A DNA stretch of 64,000 nucleotides from Candidatus Baltobacteraceae bacterium (GCA_035502855.1 DATJTX010000024.1:172605-236604); one strand, 5' to 3'. Positions 33,262 to 42,923 are shown, counted from the stretch's first letter. The notes: generated from the letters alone by a model not told the origin. Numbers and translations: made by a program.

Positions 33262-35918
33262 TTCGGTCCGGGACCCGTAACGATGCGGACGAATCCGTTC
33301 GGGCGAATCCACTTCGCGAACGCCGCCCGCACCTGTGCCGCGGTCGTCGCGAGAAAGGCGTGCGCGTCGCTCTCGTATTGATCGAGCGGCAACCCATGGC
33401 TCGCGTAGCTCAAGAGCAGCGAGGTCACGCCGTCGTAACTTGCCTGCTGGATCGGCACGCCGCCGAGCAGGAGCGCTTTGGCGCGCAGGAGTTCTTCCTT
33501 GGTGAGCGGCGTGGTTTGCATACGCTCGAGGTCGGCGATCACCGCTTCTTCGGCCGGCACGATGTTTTTCGGATCGCACGCGTAGCGCACGCTAAAACTC
33601 GAGCGCGTCTTGCCCGCGAGTATCGAGCTTCCGACCGAGTACGCGTAGCCGTGAACCTCACGCAGGTCGTGATAGAGAATTGAGGAGTAGAAACCGCCGG
33701 TGAGCGCAGTGTTCGCTACCTGCAATGCCGCCCACGAGGGATCGGAGCGGCGCAGGTCGTTGAGTTCGACCAACTCCACCGAGGATTGGACGCGCCCCTG
33801 CGCCGGAACGACGACCTGCGCCACCTCGTTCAACGGTACCGGCGAGGGCTGTGTTTGCGGCTTCGGCCCGTTTGCCGTCCATCCGCCGAAGTACTTTTCG
33901 ACGACGGCGCGGGCCGCATCGGGCGTGACGTCGCCGATCACGACGATCGTGGTCAGGTCGGGTCGATAGGCGGCGGCGTACCACGCCTTCACGTCGTCCA
34001 GCGTCACCGCGCTGACGCTCTTGACGGTCTCGAAATTGCGGAACGGATCGCCGGGCGGATAAAGCGCGTCGCTGAGCGCGACTTGCGCGAGATAGTCGGG
34101 CGAGGTGACCTCGCCTTGCATCTGTCCGACCAGCTGGCTTTTCACGATTGCAAAGCTCTTGCTGTCGAACGCCGGATGGAGTTCGTCGTCGGCAAGCAGT
34201 TGCACGCCGCGATCGAAGTCCTTCGAAAGCACGTCGAGACCGAAATCGGTACCCGCGCTGACGCTCGCCGCGATCGTGTCCAGCTGCGCCTGATACGCTA
34301 TGCGGTCATAGGTCGTCGTACCGTAGGGGAAGAGGCCGGTCGTGATCTCGTTGACGCCGCGCCGATCGGCCGGCTCTTGCACGAACGGATCGTTCTCGAT
34401 CTGCCCGCTTACCACGACCGTCTTCGTGATCGACTCGGGCTGCACGATCAAGCGAATGCCGTTCGGCAGCGTGGTCGAGGTCGGATCGAGCGTCTGCGCC
34501 GGCACGTTGAGGTTTTTCAAAACGCTCTGCGCCCACGCCGGGAGCGGCTGATGCGTCTTGGGCGGCACCATGTTGTTCTCTTTGCCCGGTCCCCCGCCGC
34601 CGGCGCTCATCGCGCCGCTGTTCTTGGGCACGGCGTACGCCGCCACGGCGTCGGCGTTGTCGAGATACCTGCGCAGCACGCGGTTCACGTCGGCGGTGGT
34701 GACGCGCGCGAATGCGCCCTCCATATCGTCGGGCGAAGAGAGTCCCTGCACCGCGACGGCCTGACTCCACTCGAAAGCCAAGTCCTCGATCGAGTTGCCG
34801 TTGAATTCGAGCTGCGCGATCTCGCGACGCTTTGCCGCCTCGACGAGATCGGACGGAACGCCGGTCTCGCGGTAGTCGTCGATCACCTCACGCATCTCAC
34901 GATCGATGGTTTCCGGTTTCACGCTCACCGAAACGACCCCGATCGCAAGGCCCACGGCCGCCTTGCGGAAGGTCTGCGCCTGAAATCCCGTGTAAAGCGC
35001 TTTGCCCGACGCCGCAAGATCGAAGAGTTGGCCGCGCTGACTGCTGAGCACATCCTGCAAGATCTGCGACGCGGCATAGTCGGGACTGTCGTAGCCCGGT
35101 AGCCGATAACCGACCAAAACGATCGTGTACGGCTGGTCGGAATAGTCACGGTAGATTTTCGCCGTGACCGGCGCGAGCTCGACCGCAGGTTTGGGTGGAA
35201 GTTTGGCAGCCGGCAAATTGTCCCATAGCGCTTTCACGCGTGCAATCGTCGCCGGCCCATCGACGTCACCGACGATGACGTAGACGGCATTGTTCGGATG
35301 GTACCACGTATCGTAGAAGTGACGCAGCAGCGGCATGCTGACCTGATGCGCAAAACCGTAGACGGTCCCGAGCCCGTTCTTGGCGTAAGGCGTGCCGTAC
35401 AAGATGCGGCCGATCATCTTTTCGAAGAGCCGGTAGATCGCGTCGCTGTTGTCTTGCGTGACCTCTTGCGTGATCGCAAGGCGTTCGGAGGCCCACTGAT
35501 CGGGTGCGAGCGAGAGCCCTACCGCGCGCGAGCGCTCGAGATGCAATGCGATATCGAGATACTGCGAGGGCACGGTAAAGAAGAATTGCGTGATCGCGTC
35601 TTCCGTGTCCGCATCGAAATCGCCGCCGGTCAGGCTGACCGTGTCCATCAATTGCGAGGACGAGAGCGACGCGCTGCCGCGAAACATCATGTGCTCGAGT
35701 GCATGTGCCTCGCCGGCCACGGTCTGTTCGTCCGAGCCGGCTTCGTAGTTGAGCACCGTGCTCACCACCGGAGCGAGCGGGTCGCGCACGACGATCACGC
35801 GCAAGCCATTCGGCAGCGTGACGCGGGTGACGTTCAGTGAAGCAGCACCAGCCGGTACGGCGAGAGCCAACGTCGCAGCCGTAATAGCAGCGACTATGGC
35901 AAGACACGATGTGCGCAA
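33258..35918 (-). CDS. Secreted M16 zinc metallopeptidase, two M16 units
   Basis: An 886-residue protein with a signal peptide of about 25 residues. The first M16 unit is active: inverted zinc motif HALEH (His72, Glu75, His76) with the third ligand Glu152 in AITQEVTQ. The second unit (from about 470) lacks the motif, as in processing-peptidase-like pairs. It should degrade peptides in the periplasm. The TTG start at 35918 has AGGAGAGA just upstream. It heads the HAD-rsmD-coaD run. Confidence 0.92.
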   Translation of the reverse strand: MRTSCLAIVAAITAATLALAVPAGAASLNVTRVTLPNGLRVIVVRDPLAPVVSTVLNYEAGSDEQTVAGEAHALEHMMFRGSASLSSSQLMDTVSLTGGDFDADTEDAITQFFFTVPSQYLDIALHLERSRAVGLSLAPDQWASERLAITQEVTQDNSDAIYRLFEKMIGRILYGTPYAKNGLGTVYGFAHQVSMPLLRHFYDTWYHPNNAVYVIVGDVDGPATIARVKALWDNLPAAKLPPKPAVELAPVTAKIYRDYSDQPYTIVLVGYRLPGYDSPDYAASQILQDVLSSQRGQLFDLAASGKALYTGFQAQTFRKAAVGLAIGVVSVSVKPETIDREMREVIDDYRETGVPSDLVEAAKRREIAQLEFNGNSIEDLAFEWSQAVAVQGLSSPDDMEGAFARVTTADVNRVLRRYLDNADAVAAYAVPKNSGAMSAGGGGPGKENNMVPPKTHQPLPAWAQSVLKNLNVPAQTLDPTSTTLPNGIRLIVQPESITKTVVVSGQIENDPFVQEPADRRGVNEITTGLFPYGTTTYDRIAYQAQLDTIAASVSAGTDFGLDVLSKDFDRGVQLLADDELHPAFDSKSFAIVKSQLVGQMQGEVTSPDYLAQVALSDALYPPGDPFRNFETVKSVSAVTLDDVKAWYAAAYRPDLTTIVVIGDVTPDAARAVVEKYFGGWTANGPKPQTQPSPVPLNEVAQVVVPAQGRVQSSVELVELNDLRRSDPSWAALQVANTALTGGFYSSILYHDLREVHGYAYSVGSSILAGKTRSSFSVRYACDPKNIVPAEEAVIADLERMQTTPLTKEELLRAKALLLGGVPIQQASYDGVTSLLLSYASHGLPLDQYESDAHAFLATTAAQVRAAFAKWIRPNGFVRIVTGPGPK

Positions 35919-35975
35919 AACGTCTCTCCTTCTTTCGGGCCGGTTTAGCCGCGGCGGCGGCTAGCCCTCTTCGAT

Positions 35976-38018
35976 CTAGGAAGAGAGGACGAGTGCGCGT
36001 GTCGACGGCGCACGTTCGAGCGAATTGCGCAGCCCGGCGTGCTCGGCACGTCGAAGCGCCGGGTCACCGGCAATGATTCGCTCGGCCTGCGTCCTGGCTT
36101 CGCGATAAATCTCGATGTCGCGCACGAGGTCTGCGATCCACAAATCCGCCGCGCCCGATTGAACCGTTCCGGCGAATTCACCCGCGCCGCGCAGACGTAA
36201 GTCGGCTTCGGCGATTGCAAATCCGTCGGTCGATTCAGTTAGAATCCCAAGACGCTCGGATTCGCCCGTTTCGTCGGGATAGACCAGCACGCAGAACGAT
36301 TTGGCCACGCCGCGTCCGATCCGGCCGCGCAATTGGTGCAACTGCGCAAGCCCGTACCGATGCGCGTCGAGCACGACCATGACCGATGCGTTGGGAACGT
36401 CGACGCCGACCTCCACCACCGTCGTCGCGAGCAAGATGTCGATCTCGCCGCGCACGAACCGCCCCATCACCTCGTCCTTCTCGCGGCTGGTAAGGCGACC
36501 GTGAACCACTCCGATGCGCCGCTGCGGGAAGACGTCGTTTTTGAGGTGCTCGCTTTCGGCGATGACGCTGGTCAGCTCGCTTTCCTCGTCGATCGCGGGT
36601 GCCACAATGTAGGCCTGATGGCCGCGCGCGACGTTGGCTTCGACGAATGCGTACGCGCGCTCGAGCCGGCTCGTACGAATCGCGTACGTCTCGATCGGCG
36701 TGCGGCCCGGCGGCAATTCGTCGATGACCGAGAGATCGAGATCGGCGTACACCGATTGCGCGAGCGTACGCGGTATCGGTGTCGCCGTCATGTGCAGGGT
36801 ATGGGGCGCGATGCCTTTGGCGCGCAGACGCGCGCGCTGCTCCACGCCGAAACGATGCTGCTCGTCGATGATGACCAAGCCGAGGCGCGCAAAATCGACG
36901 CTTCCGGTGAGCAGCGCGTGTGTTCCGACCGCAAGGAGCGCCTCGCCGCTAGCCAAGCGATCGAGTGCGGCGTTGCGCGCGCGCGCACCTTGCGCTCCGA
37001 ATACGGCTTCGACCGTGATGCCGAAGGGGAGGAGCAGCGGCGCGAGTTTGCTTGCGTGCTGCGCGGCCAGAATCTCGGTCGGCGCCATCAGCGCCGATTG
37101 GATGCCGTTTCGCGCAGCGAGCACGACTGCCGCGGCCGCAACCAGCGTCTTGCCGCTGCCGACGTCGCCCTGCAACAACCGGTTCATCGGCACGTCGCGG
37201 GTCATGTCGCGCCAGATCTCGTCGATCGCGTGCCGCTGCGCGCCGGTCAGCGGAAAATCGAGCGGAACTTGAAATTGGTCGAGCAGATCGCGCGGACGTT
37301 CCAGCGCGCTTGCGTCGTGCGCGCGCTCGCGCTCGGCGCGGCGAAGTTGGGCGCCCGCTGCCAACACGAGAAACTCCGTGAAGATAAAACGCTCGCGCGC
37401 CCGCTCGGCCTCCTCCGGTGTCGCCGGTGCATGGACTGCGCGGTAGGAATCGCGCAGCGAAGGATACGCCGCATTCGCGCGCACCGCCTCCGGCAGCGGA
37501 TCTTCGCCCGCCTCTTCGAGCAACGCCGGAAGGTTCTTGCGCACGACCGCCGCGATCTTACGCGTGGTCAAATCCTTGCTCGCCCGGTAAACCGGAACCA
37601 TCTCGCCGCGATAGCTCTCGCCCTCGCGCAATTGGGTATAGTGCGTCACGTTGATCACCGCTCCGGCGAGCGTGCGTTCCACGCGCCCGCGCACGAACAG
37701 CCGCATCCCTTCTTTGATACGCCCATAGACGTAGCGGTTGCGTCCGATCCACTTTGCACCGAACTCGCCGGCCTCGTCGCGCATGCGCACTTCGACGATC
37801 TCGAGTCCGCGCACGCGCCGCTCTTTGACGTGCGTTACGGTGCCGACCGCGTTATCCTCGCCTCCGCTCGCGCCGAGCAGATTCGCCGGCGTGGGAAAGC
37901 GCAGATCTTCGTAGCGGAACGGTAGATAATCGAGAAGGTCGCGCGACGTTTCGATGCCGAGCTCGCGAAAGAACGGTGCGCTCTTGAGTCCAACCCCGTT
38001 GAGCTCTCCGATCTTCAT
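35976..38018 (-). CDS. recG: ATP-dependent DNA helicase RecG
   Basis: A 680-residue RecG (E. coli 693). The wedge domain is at the N-terminus (KERRVRGLEIVEVRMRDEAG). Walker A is QGDVGSGKT (about 285), the helicase box IIDEQHRFG, motif III MTATPIPRT, and the C-terminal helicase half ends RGRIGRGVAKSFC. It remodels stalled forks and Holliday junctions. The ATG at 38018 overlaps the panE stop (TGATG); a TTG lies one codon before it. Confidence 0.95.
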   Translation of the reverse strand: MKIGELNGVGLKSAPFFRELGIETSRDLLDYLPFRYEDLRFPTPANLLGASGGEDNAVGTVTHVKERRVRGLEIVEVRMRDEAGEFGAKWIGRNRYVYGRIKEGMRLFVRGRVERTLAGAVINVTHYTQLREGESYRGEMVPVYRASKDLTTRKIAAVVRKNLPALLEEAGEDPLPEAVRANAAYPSLRDSYRAVHAPATPEEAERARERFIFTEFLVLAAGAQLRRAERERAHDASALERPRDLLDQFQVPLDFPLTGAQRHAIDEIWRDMTRDVPMNRLLQGDVGSGKTLVAAAAVVLAARNGIQSALMAPTEILAAQHASKLAPLLLPFGITVEAVFGAQGARARNAALDRLASGEALLAVGTHALLTGSVDFARLGLVIIDEQHRFGVEQRARLRAKGIAPHTLHMTATPIPRTLAQSVYADLDLSVIDELPPGRTPIETYAIRTSRLERAYAFVEANVARGHQAYIVAPAIDEESELTSVIAESEHLKNDVFPQRRIGVVHGRLTSREKDEVMGRFVRGEIDILLATTVVEVGVDVPNASVMVVLDAHRYGLAQLHQLRGRIGRGVAKSFCVLVYPDETGESERLGILTESTDGFAIAEADLRLRGAGEFAGTVQSGAADLWIADLVRDIEIYREARTQAERIIAGDPALRRAEHAGLRNSLERAPSTRALVLSS

Positions 38019-38965
38019 CAAACCGCGGCCGTACGAGCGCGCAGGATATCGTACACCTCACGCAAGCGCGGCACCGGCACGCCGGCGTCCTCGCCGAGTT
38101 CCACCACGGCGCCGACGATCGGGTCGAGTTCGAGCGGGCGGTGAGCGAGCGCATCTTGCAGCATCGAGGTTCGCACGTCGGTCAGGCGCTGCGCGTACGC
38201 CATCCGCGCATTCAAATCGACGTCATTCACGACGCCGAGCGCGCGCCCGACCGCGACCGCCTCCAGCATGAGCGCGCGGACTTCCTCGCGCGCTACCGGG
38301 TCGGTGAGCATCTGATGGATCGTGAGCTCGTGGATCGTGCTCACCGGGTTGAGGCTCGCATTGTTGATGAGTTTGAGCCAGGCGAAGTGGCGGATGTTGG
38401 ATTCGACTTCCGGTTTCAGCCCCGCCTCACGCATCACGCCGGACAGGCGTGCGAGCAGGTCGTTGAGCACAGGAGTCAGCGCACCGAGCACAAAGCGGCC
38501 GCCGCCGCTCTGACGAATCTTGCCGGGCTCAGCGACGTGCCCGGACACGTGCACCACGCCGCCGATCACGCGTTCATCGGGAAAGAGGGCCCCGATTGTC
38601 CCACCGGGGTCGACGGTTCGCAGCGGCGGCGTGCGCCGAAACCAAAACGGCACACCGTTTTGCAGCGTCACGACCGGCGTGCCGGCGGCGGCAGCGGATT
38701 CCAATTGCGGGAGCAGCGCCGGCCATTGATGCGACTTAAAGGCGAGCAGAGCGACGTCGTATCCGCCGAGCGCGCGCAGATCGTCGCTTGCTTCCACGCG
38801 AGCGGTGAATTGCCCGAGGTCGCTGGAAAGCACCGCGATACCGTCACGTTGTATCGCTTCGAGGTGCGCGCCGCGTGCGACGACGCCGACGTCGGCGCCG
38901 GCGCGGGCCAGCACCGCGGCAATGTATCCGCCGATCGCGCCTGCGCCTATAACTGCTATCCGCAT
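38018..38965 (-). CDS. panE: 2-dehydropantoate 2-reductase (ketopantoate reductase)
   Basis: A 315-residue ApbA/PanE family protein. Rossmann motif VIGAGAIGGYIAAVLARAGA at residues 5-24, substrate-side VVTLQNGVPF, and the catalytic-lysine region FAWLKLINNASLNPVSTIHE. It reduces ketopantoate with NADPH for pantothenate and CoA synthesis, the pathway that also uses CoaD downstream. It begins 10 nt after the tRNA-Cys CCA end. Confidence 0.88.
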   Translation of the reverse strand: MRIAVIGAGAIGGYIAAVLARAGADVGVVARGAHLEAIQRDGIAVLSSDLGQFTARVEASDDLRALGGYDVALLAFKSHQWPALLPQLESAAAAGTPVVTLQNGVPFWFRRTPPLRTVDPGGTIGALFPDERVIGGVVHVSGHVAEPGKIRQSGGGRFVLGALTPVLNDLLARLSGVMREAGLKPEVESNIRHFAWLKLINNASLNPVSTIHELTIHQMLTDPVAREEVRALMLEAVAVGRALGVVNDVDLNARMAYAQRLTDVRTSMLQDALAHRPLELDPIVGAVVELGEDAGVPVPRLREVYDILRARTAAV

Positions 38966-38975
38966 GATAAAAGGT

Positions 38976-39050
38976 TGGAGGCGACGGGCAGATTTGAACT
39001 GCCGAATGGGGCTTTTGCAGAGCCCTGCCTTACCACTTGGCTACGTCGCC
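38976..39050 (-). tRNA. tRNA-Cys (GCA)
   Basis: A complete cloverleaf on the minus strand. The acceptor GGCGACG pairs with the 3' strand ending GTCGCC; the anticodon stem GGGCT/AGCCC encloses loop CTGCAAA with anticodon GCA. The T loop is TTCAAAT. CCA is encoded at 38978-38976. It lies 37 nt after tRNA-Gly and just before panE. Confidence 0.95.
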
Positions 39051-39087
39051 GCAATCGCTCAAACAATCGATCCGGTGTCGTGGTTGC

Positions 39088-39161
39088 TGGAGCGGGTAGT
39101 GGGAATCGAACCCACGCGTCAACCTTGGGAAGGTCGCAGGCTACCATTACATCATACCCGC
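39088..39161 (-). tRNA. tRNA-Gly (CCC)
   Basis: Acceptor GCGGGTA/TACCCGC, anticodon stem CGACC/GGTTG with loop TTCCCAA giving anticodon CCC, T stem GTGGG/CCCAC, and an encoded CCA at 39090-39088. It forms a tandem pair with tRNA-Cys. Confidence 0.95.
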
Positions 39162-39213
39162 GAACCACGGCAGGCCGCCGATTCGGTGCAGGCGGCAAGG
39201 CGTCCTGGCGGAA

Positions 39214-40056
39214 GTGCTGACTCGTGTGATGACATGGATCTACTCGATCCCGGCTTGGCTCGTATGCATCCTCTTCATTGGAGGCACCAGCGCGTTCGCG
39301 GCCGTCGGACTGCTGCTGGCGCGCAATCCCCGGATGGGGCGGTTGCGGGCGGTGGCCAACGACTTCGCCGGCCCGGTGATGGGGGCGCTCGGCACGATCC
39401 TGGCGGTTATGCTCTCGTTCATGGTCGTCACCGTCTGGCAAGAATACGATCAATCCGCGCAGATCGTAGAAACCGAAGCCTCTCAGATTTCGAATCTCTA
39501 TCACGAGGTCGCGGTTTTTCCCGAACCGCTGCGTGACCAAGTGCGCTCCGCAATCATCCGCTACGTCAATGTGGTGGTAAAGCAAGAGTGGCCTCTCATG
39601 AGCGTCGGACGAGAGAGCCCCGCGGCTCGGCGATCGGCGATGGCGATCGTTTCGCTCGTGCAATCCTACAGCCCGACGACGATGGCGCAGCAAAACTCTC
39701 AAGCAGACGCGCTCGATCACGCCCACGCGATGTTGGATGCGCGCGAGGACCGGCTGTTCCAGAACAGCCAAGCCGTCCCGCCCCTGCTCTGGGTCATGAT
39801 GCTCTTCGTCGCGCTGGTTACGCTTTGCTCGTCGTACTTCTTCTTCGTGGCCGACGTACGCGCGCACTTGGCCATGACGATCGCGCTTGGCGCCGTGATC
39901 GGCGCGATCTTTGTCGTCATCGCCGAACTCGATCTGCCGTTCCGCGGCGATTTGCAAATTCCGCCGACGGCTTACGCGCACGATTACCGAGTGTTCGCCG
40001 ACGATCCGGTCAGCTCAAAATATTTACCGAACGCGCCAGGATCAACGCAACCGTAA
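39214..40056 (+). CDS. DUF4239-like membrane protein
   Basis: A 280-residue membrane protein (the ATG at 39229 is an equally good start). Two N-terminal membrane helices (WLVCILFIGGTSAFAAVGLL; GALGTILAVMLSFMVVTVW) flank a short loop. A soluble helical middle follows, then two more helices near the C-terminus (PLLWVMMLFVALVTLCSSYF and the next). This matches DUF4239, a bestrophin-like group of unknown function. The 3' end overlaps the convergent gene by 47 nt. Confidence 0.7.
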   Translation: MLTRVMTWIYSIPAWLVCILFIGGTSAFAAVGLLLARNPRMGRLRAVANDFAGPVMGALGTILAVMLSFMVVTVWQEYDQSAQIVETEASQISNLYHEVAVFPEPLRDQVRSAIIRYVNVVVKQEWPLMSVGRESPAARRSAMAIVSLVQSYSPTTMAQQNSQADALDHAHAMLDAREDRLFQNSQAVPPLLWVMMLFVALVTLCSSYFFFVADVRAHLAMTIALGAVIGAIFVVIAELDLPFRGDLQIPPTAYAHDYRVFADDPVSSKYLPNAPGSTQP

Positions 40057-40672
40057 CGAACGAGATGAGCGATTCCAACAGCATCAGCATTTTCGCGGTG
40101 CGAGTGAGAGGCATGACGTCGGTCGGACTGACCGCCAGCGCATTCGTGAACGAGAGGTAGAGATAGTCCAGAAACATCGGCTTCCAGTTTTGCGAAACCC
40201 CTTTGATCCGGTTAGGATCCATCGACATCTGCGGAAAAAGAAAGTCGATCGAGGGCGTTTCGCACGCCGAAGGAAAGCGATCGCGGTCGAACGGCCCGTC
40301 GCCATCGAGTTCCCAATACCACAGCGCGAAGACGATCACGTTGGTCATCCAAATCGCCGCGCCGGATGAGAGCAACTGTTGCGCGCTCAAGTTGACGTGC
40401 GCCGGTGCGTGTACGTTGAGGAGATCGTCGATCAGGAGCACGACCGAGGCGACGTTGAAGACGTTGAGCGCGGCCACGAGTGCGATCGTCAGGGCGCGCA
40501 TGACGTGCAGGTTGCGCATCCCCACCGGGGTCATCGCGACGAGCGGCGTCAAGAGCACGGCCACGATGACCAAAAGCACCCAAACCGGGCCGAGCTCCAG
40601 TTTGGGCGGCAGGACGATGTTGAGAAGCACCGCCACGAGAACCGCGACTCGAGCCTGATAACGATCCTTCAC
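40010..40672 (-). CDS. DUF1345-like membrane protein
   Basis: A 220-residue inner-membrane protein with about five hydrophobic segments and the signature LSFTNALAVSPTDVMPLTRT followed by AKMLMLLESLISFVTVALIL, as in DUF1345 proteins, whose C-terminal part resembles an ion-channel pore helix region. Function unknown. It converges on, and overlaps the end of, the DUF4239-like gene. Confidence 0.7.
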   Translation of the reverse strand: MKDRYQARVAVLVAVLLNIVLPPKLELGPVWVLLVIVAVLLTPLVAMTPVGMRNLHVMRALTIALVAALNVFNVASVVLLIDDLLNVHAPAHVNLSAQQLLSSGAAIWMTNVIVFALWYWELDGDGPFDRDRFPSACETPSIDFLFPQMSMDPNRIKGVSQNWKPMFLDYLYLSFTNALAVSPTDVMPLTRTAKMLMLLESLISFVTVALILARSVNILS

Positions 40673-40731
40673 GCGACGCTCTGGTTCGCGCGCCCGGCAA
40701 CCGCCTCCGCCTTGTGCGCGTTCTAGCGAAT

Positions 40732-41085
40732 ATGGCTACTGATTTTCGAGACGGCAAGACCTTCCCACGGCGCGGCCGCGATGCAATCGACGGTGTGTTG
40801 TGGCTCAAGCGAGTCTCCGACAAGGGGCGTGCCGCCGCCGCCGGCACGATTTTCGATTACATCTATCCCTGCCCGATGGATAAGGGCGTAATGGAACGTT
40901 GGGGTATCACGCCCGAGCAATTCGACGCGGCCCTCACCAAATACAAGACCGACGAAGAACTGCTCGCCTGGCTACGGGGACGGGTTCCTCCGCAAAACGT
41001 CAAACGCGCCAACGAGTGGCTCCTCGCGGAGCGCATCGAGAACCTCGACCGGCAAGACGCCGAGGAGGGAGTCACCGTTGGGTGA
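40732..41085 (+). CDS. DUF5069 family protein
   Basis: A 117-residue soluble protein from the ATG at 40732. Motifs FPRRGRDAIDGVLWLKRVSD, AGTIFDYIYPCPMDKGVM and LAWLRGRVPPQNVKRANEW match DUF5069, a family with no known reaction. It overlaps the following dienelactone hydrolase gene by 8 nt and forms an operon with it. Confidence 0.75.
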   Translation: MATDFRDGKTFPRRGRDAIDGVLWLKRVSDKGRAAAAGTIFDYIYPCPMDKGVMERWGITPEQFDAALTKYKTDEELLAWLRGRVPPQNVKRANEWLLAERIENLDRQDAEEGVTVG

Positions 41086-41761
41086 GATGATCGAATTCAC
41101 CCGTCCCGACGGCAAGAAAGCGCCGGGCTACTACACCGCGAGCGCTCCGAACGCACCCGGCGTGGTGATGCTCGAAGAATGGTGGGGCGTTACGGATCAC
41201 ATCAAGCATACCGCGGATGAACTCGCCGCAGCCGGGTTCCGCGTGCTGATCCCGGATCTCTATCGCGGTCGCGTCGCCGCCGTCGGCGACGAGGCCAATC
41301 ACCTGATGCAAGGACTCGACTTCGGCGATGCCGCGACGCAAGACGCGCGCGGCGCCGCGCAGTATTTGAAATCGACCGGTTCGGCGAAGGTCGGCGTCAT
41401 CGGGTTCTGCATGGGTGGCGCGCTCGCGCTGCTCGCCGCGATGTACGATCCCGAATTCTCGGCGGCCGTCACATTCTACGGCTATCCGCCGCCGGAGGCG
41501 GGCGACGTCGGCACGATCAAGATTCCGGTGCAGGGTCATTGGGCGGAGAACGACGCATTCTTTACGATCGAAGGCGTCAACCGCATCGAAGCGCGTTTCA
41601 AAGAGGCGCATGTACCGCATGAATTTCATCGCTACGATGCGGAGCACGCGTTCCATAATCCAAATCAGCCGGGTCACGCGGGGCTCGGACATTACAAGAA
41701 AGACTTGGCCGAGCTCGCGTGGGGACGCGCCATCGGCTTCCTGAAGAAAAACCTTAGTTAG
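41078..41761 (+). CDS. Dienelactone hydrolase family protein
   Basis: A 227-residue alpha/beta hydrolase of the DLH type. The catalytic Cys is in VIGFCMGGALAL (about 111), Asp in GHWAENDAFF and His in YDAEHAFHNP. The early signature GVVMLEEWWGV is also typical. It hydrolyses cyclic lactones or related esters in the cytosol. The TTG at 41078 is preferred because GGAGG lies 9 nt upstream; an ATG three codons later is possible. Confidence 0.88.
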   Translation: MGEMIEFTRPDGKKAPGYYTASAPNAPGVVMLEEWWGVTDHIKHTADELAAAGFRVLIPDLYRGRVAAVGDEANHLMQGLDFGDAATQDARGAAQYLKSTGSAKVGVIGFCMGGALALLAAMYDPEFSAAVTFYGYPPPEAGDVGTIKIPVQGHWAENDAFFTIEGVNRIEARFKEAHVPHEFHRYDAEHAFHNPNQPGHAGLGHYKKDLAELAWGRAIGFLKKNLS

Positions 41762-42574
41762 TTATTTACTGAACAACGTCCCAGCATCGGTGGGCGCGCT
41801 GCGGAGCGCCCCCTGTTCCAGTCCCCACTTCTTCAAGAGCGCGTCGTAGGTGCCGTCGGCGATCACGCCGTGCAGCGCCGCGATGACGCGCGCCCGGAGC
41901 GCGGGATTGTTCTTGGGAACCGCGATGCCGTACGGCACCAGGTCGAACTGCCGTCCCGCGATCGTATAGAGATGGTCGTTCGACTCTGCGAGATACGCCA
42001 CAACCGGGAAGTCGGTCACGTGCACGTCGGATTTTCCGGCCGCGAAGGCTTGAAAGGCCTGATCGTCGGTGGCAAAGGTGATCAACTTGATCGGCGCGAG
42101 ATGAACCTCGCGACAACGCTTCGACTGCTCGAGCAGTTCGGTCTCCTGTGACGTGCCGCGCTGCACGTCGACGCGCAATCCGCACAAACCACCCAAATCG
42201 AAAATGTGCAGCGGATTGCCGGCACGCACCAACATGCCGCTGCCGGCGAGCAAATAGTCGACGAAATCGACTTGGCGCTCACGCGCTCGGGTGTCCGAGA
42301 TCGCGGAAATTCCGACATCGAATCGCCCGTCTTGTACGGAGCGCAACAGATCGTCGAAAGTGTGATTCGTGATCGCGACCGGCTCGCCCAAGCGCTTGCC
42401 GAGCGCCTGTGCGAGGTCGATGTCGAAACCCTGCATGCGGTGTCCCGGCCCGTAAAACTCGAGCGGGGCATAGGACACGTCCGATCCGACCTTGAGGGTC
42501 GCGGCTCCCGCCGCGAGGCACACGGAGAAGAGTGCGGCCAGTAAAGCGGCCGCCGCCCGGGAGAAAGCTCTCAT
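41762..42574 (-). CDS. Periplasmic amino-acid-type substrate-binding protein
   Basis: A 270-residue solute-binding protein (SBP family 3). The signal peptide runs to ...CLAAGAA before TLKVGSDVSYAPLEFYGPGH, and later motifs are GFDIDLAQALGKRLGE, RFDVGISAISDTRARERQVD and YGIAVPKNNPALRARVIAAL. It should bind a polar amino acid or similar ligand and deliver it to an ABC importer, but no permease or ATPase gene is nearby, so it is an orphan. Ends flush with the convergent dienelactone hydrolase gene. Confidence 0.85.
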   Translation of the reverse strand: MRAFSRAAAALLAALFSVCLAAGAATLKVGSDVSYAPLEFYGPGHRMQGFDIDLAQALGKRLGEPVAITNHTFDDLLRSVQDGRFDVGISAISDTRARERQVDFVDYLLAGSGMLVRAGNPLHIFDLGGLCGLRVDVQRGTSQETELLEQSKRCREVHLAPIKLITFATDDQAFQAFAAGKSDVHVTDFPVVAYLAESNDHLYTIAGRQFDLVPYGIAVPKNNPALRARVIAALHGVIADGTYDALLKKWGLEQGALRSAPTDAGTLFSK

Positions 42575-42615
42575 GCACCAAGTTATCGGCAGCACCGGAC
42601 GCCTTTCAAATTCTA

Positions 42616-42691
42616 TGGTGCCAAGGGTGAGAATCGAACTCACGACACCGCACTTTTCAGGCGCGTGCTCTACCGACTGAGCTACCTTGGC
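42616..42691 (-). tRNA. tRNA-Phe (GAA)
   Basis: Acceptor GCCAAGG/CCTTGGC, D stem GCTC/GAGC, anticodon stem CGCGC/GTGCG with loop CTGAAAA (anticodon GAA), T stem GTGAG/CTCAC and encoded CCA at 42618-42616. Confidence 0.96.
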
Positions 42692-42889
42692 ACATCTGGA
42701 CCGACGCTTCGCGTCGGACGCCCCGGGCGACCGCCGTAGGTTCTGCGCCTGGGGTGGGGGTCCTCCGCATGGGCAATGGCACCCGGTGATACTTAACCGC
42801 AGCGTCTCGAGAAAGAACTCCGGTATCAGCGCCACGCTCTCCGGCTCAAACGGGCACTACGCCTGGATCCAAAACGGCTGATAAAGAAA
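42692..42889. other. Gap between tRNA-Phe and tRNA-Asp without a supported gene
   Basis: The stretch contains a perfect hairpin (CCGACGC-ttc-GCGTCGG, 42701-42717) upstream of tRNA-Phe with no T run, and otherwise nothing recognisable. A 64-codon frame across it has no ribosome site and composition unlike the neighbouring genes. Its right edge is the terminator of the tRNA-Asp transcript. Confidence 0.5.
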
Positions 42890-42915
42890 GCCCCAGCGCG
42901 CAGGCACCGGGGCTT
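42880..42915 (-). terminator. Terminator of the tRNA-Val/tRNA-Asp transcript
   Basis: On the minus strand AAGCCCC (42915-42909) and GGGGCTT (42896-42890) form a stem around a 12-nt loop, followed by TCTTTATC. It starts 8 nt after the end of tRNA-Asp. Confidence 0.75.
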
Positions 42916-42923
42916 CTCCAAAC

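Noticed and set aside
33786..35102. 438-codon open frame opposite the M16 protease
   Set aside because: Antisense shadow with no homology-like pattern or start signal.
36333..37925. 530-codon open frame opposite recG
   Set aside because: Antisense shadow of recG, Arg/His/Asp rich, no motifs.
42701..42717. Perfect 7-bp hairpin upstream of tRNA-Phe as a terminator
   Set aside because: No T run follows on either strand and no transcript is expected to end there.
42687..42881. 64-codon plus-strand ORF between tRNA genes
   Set aside because: It starts in antisense tRNA-Phe sequence, has no ribosome site and no family pattern.
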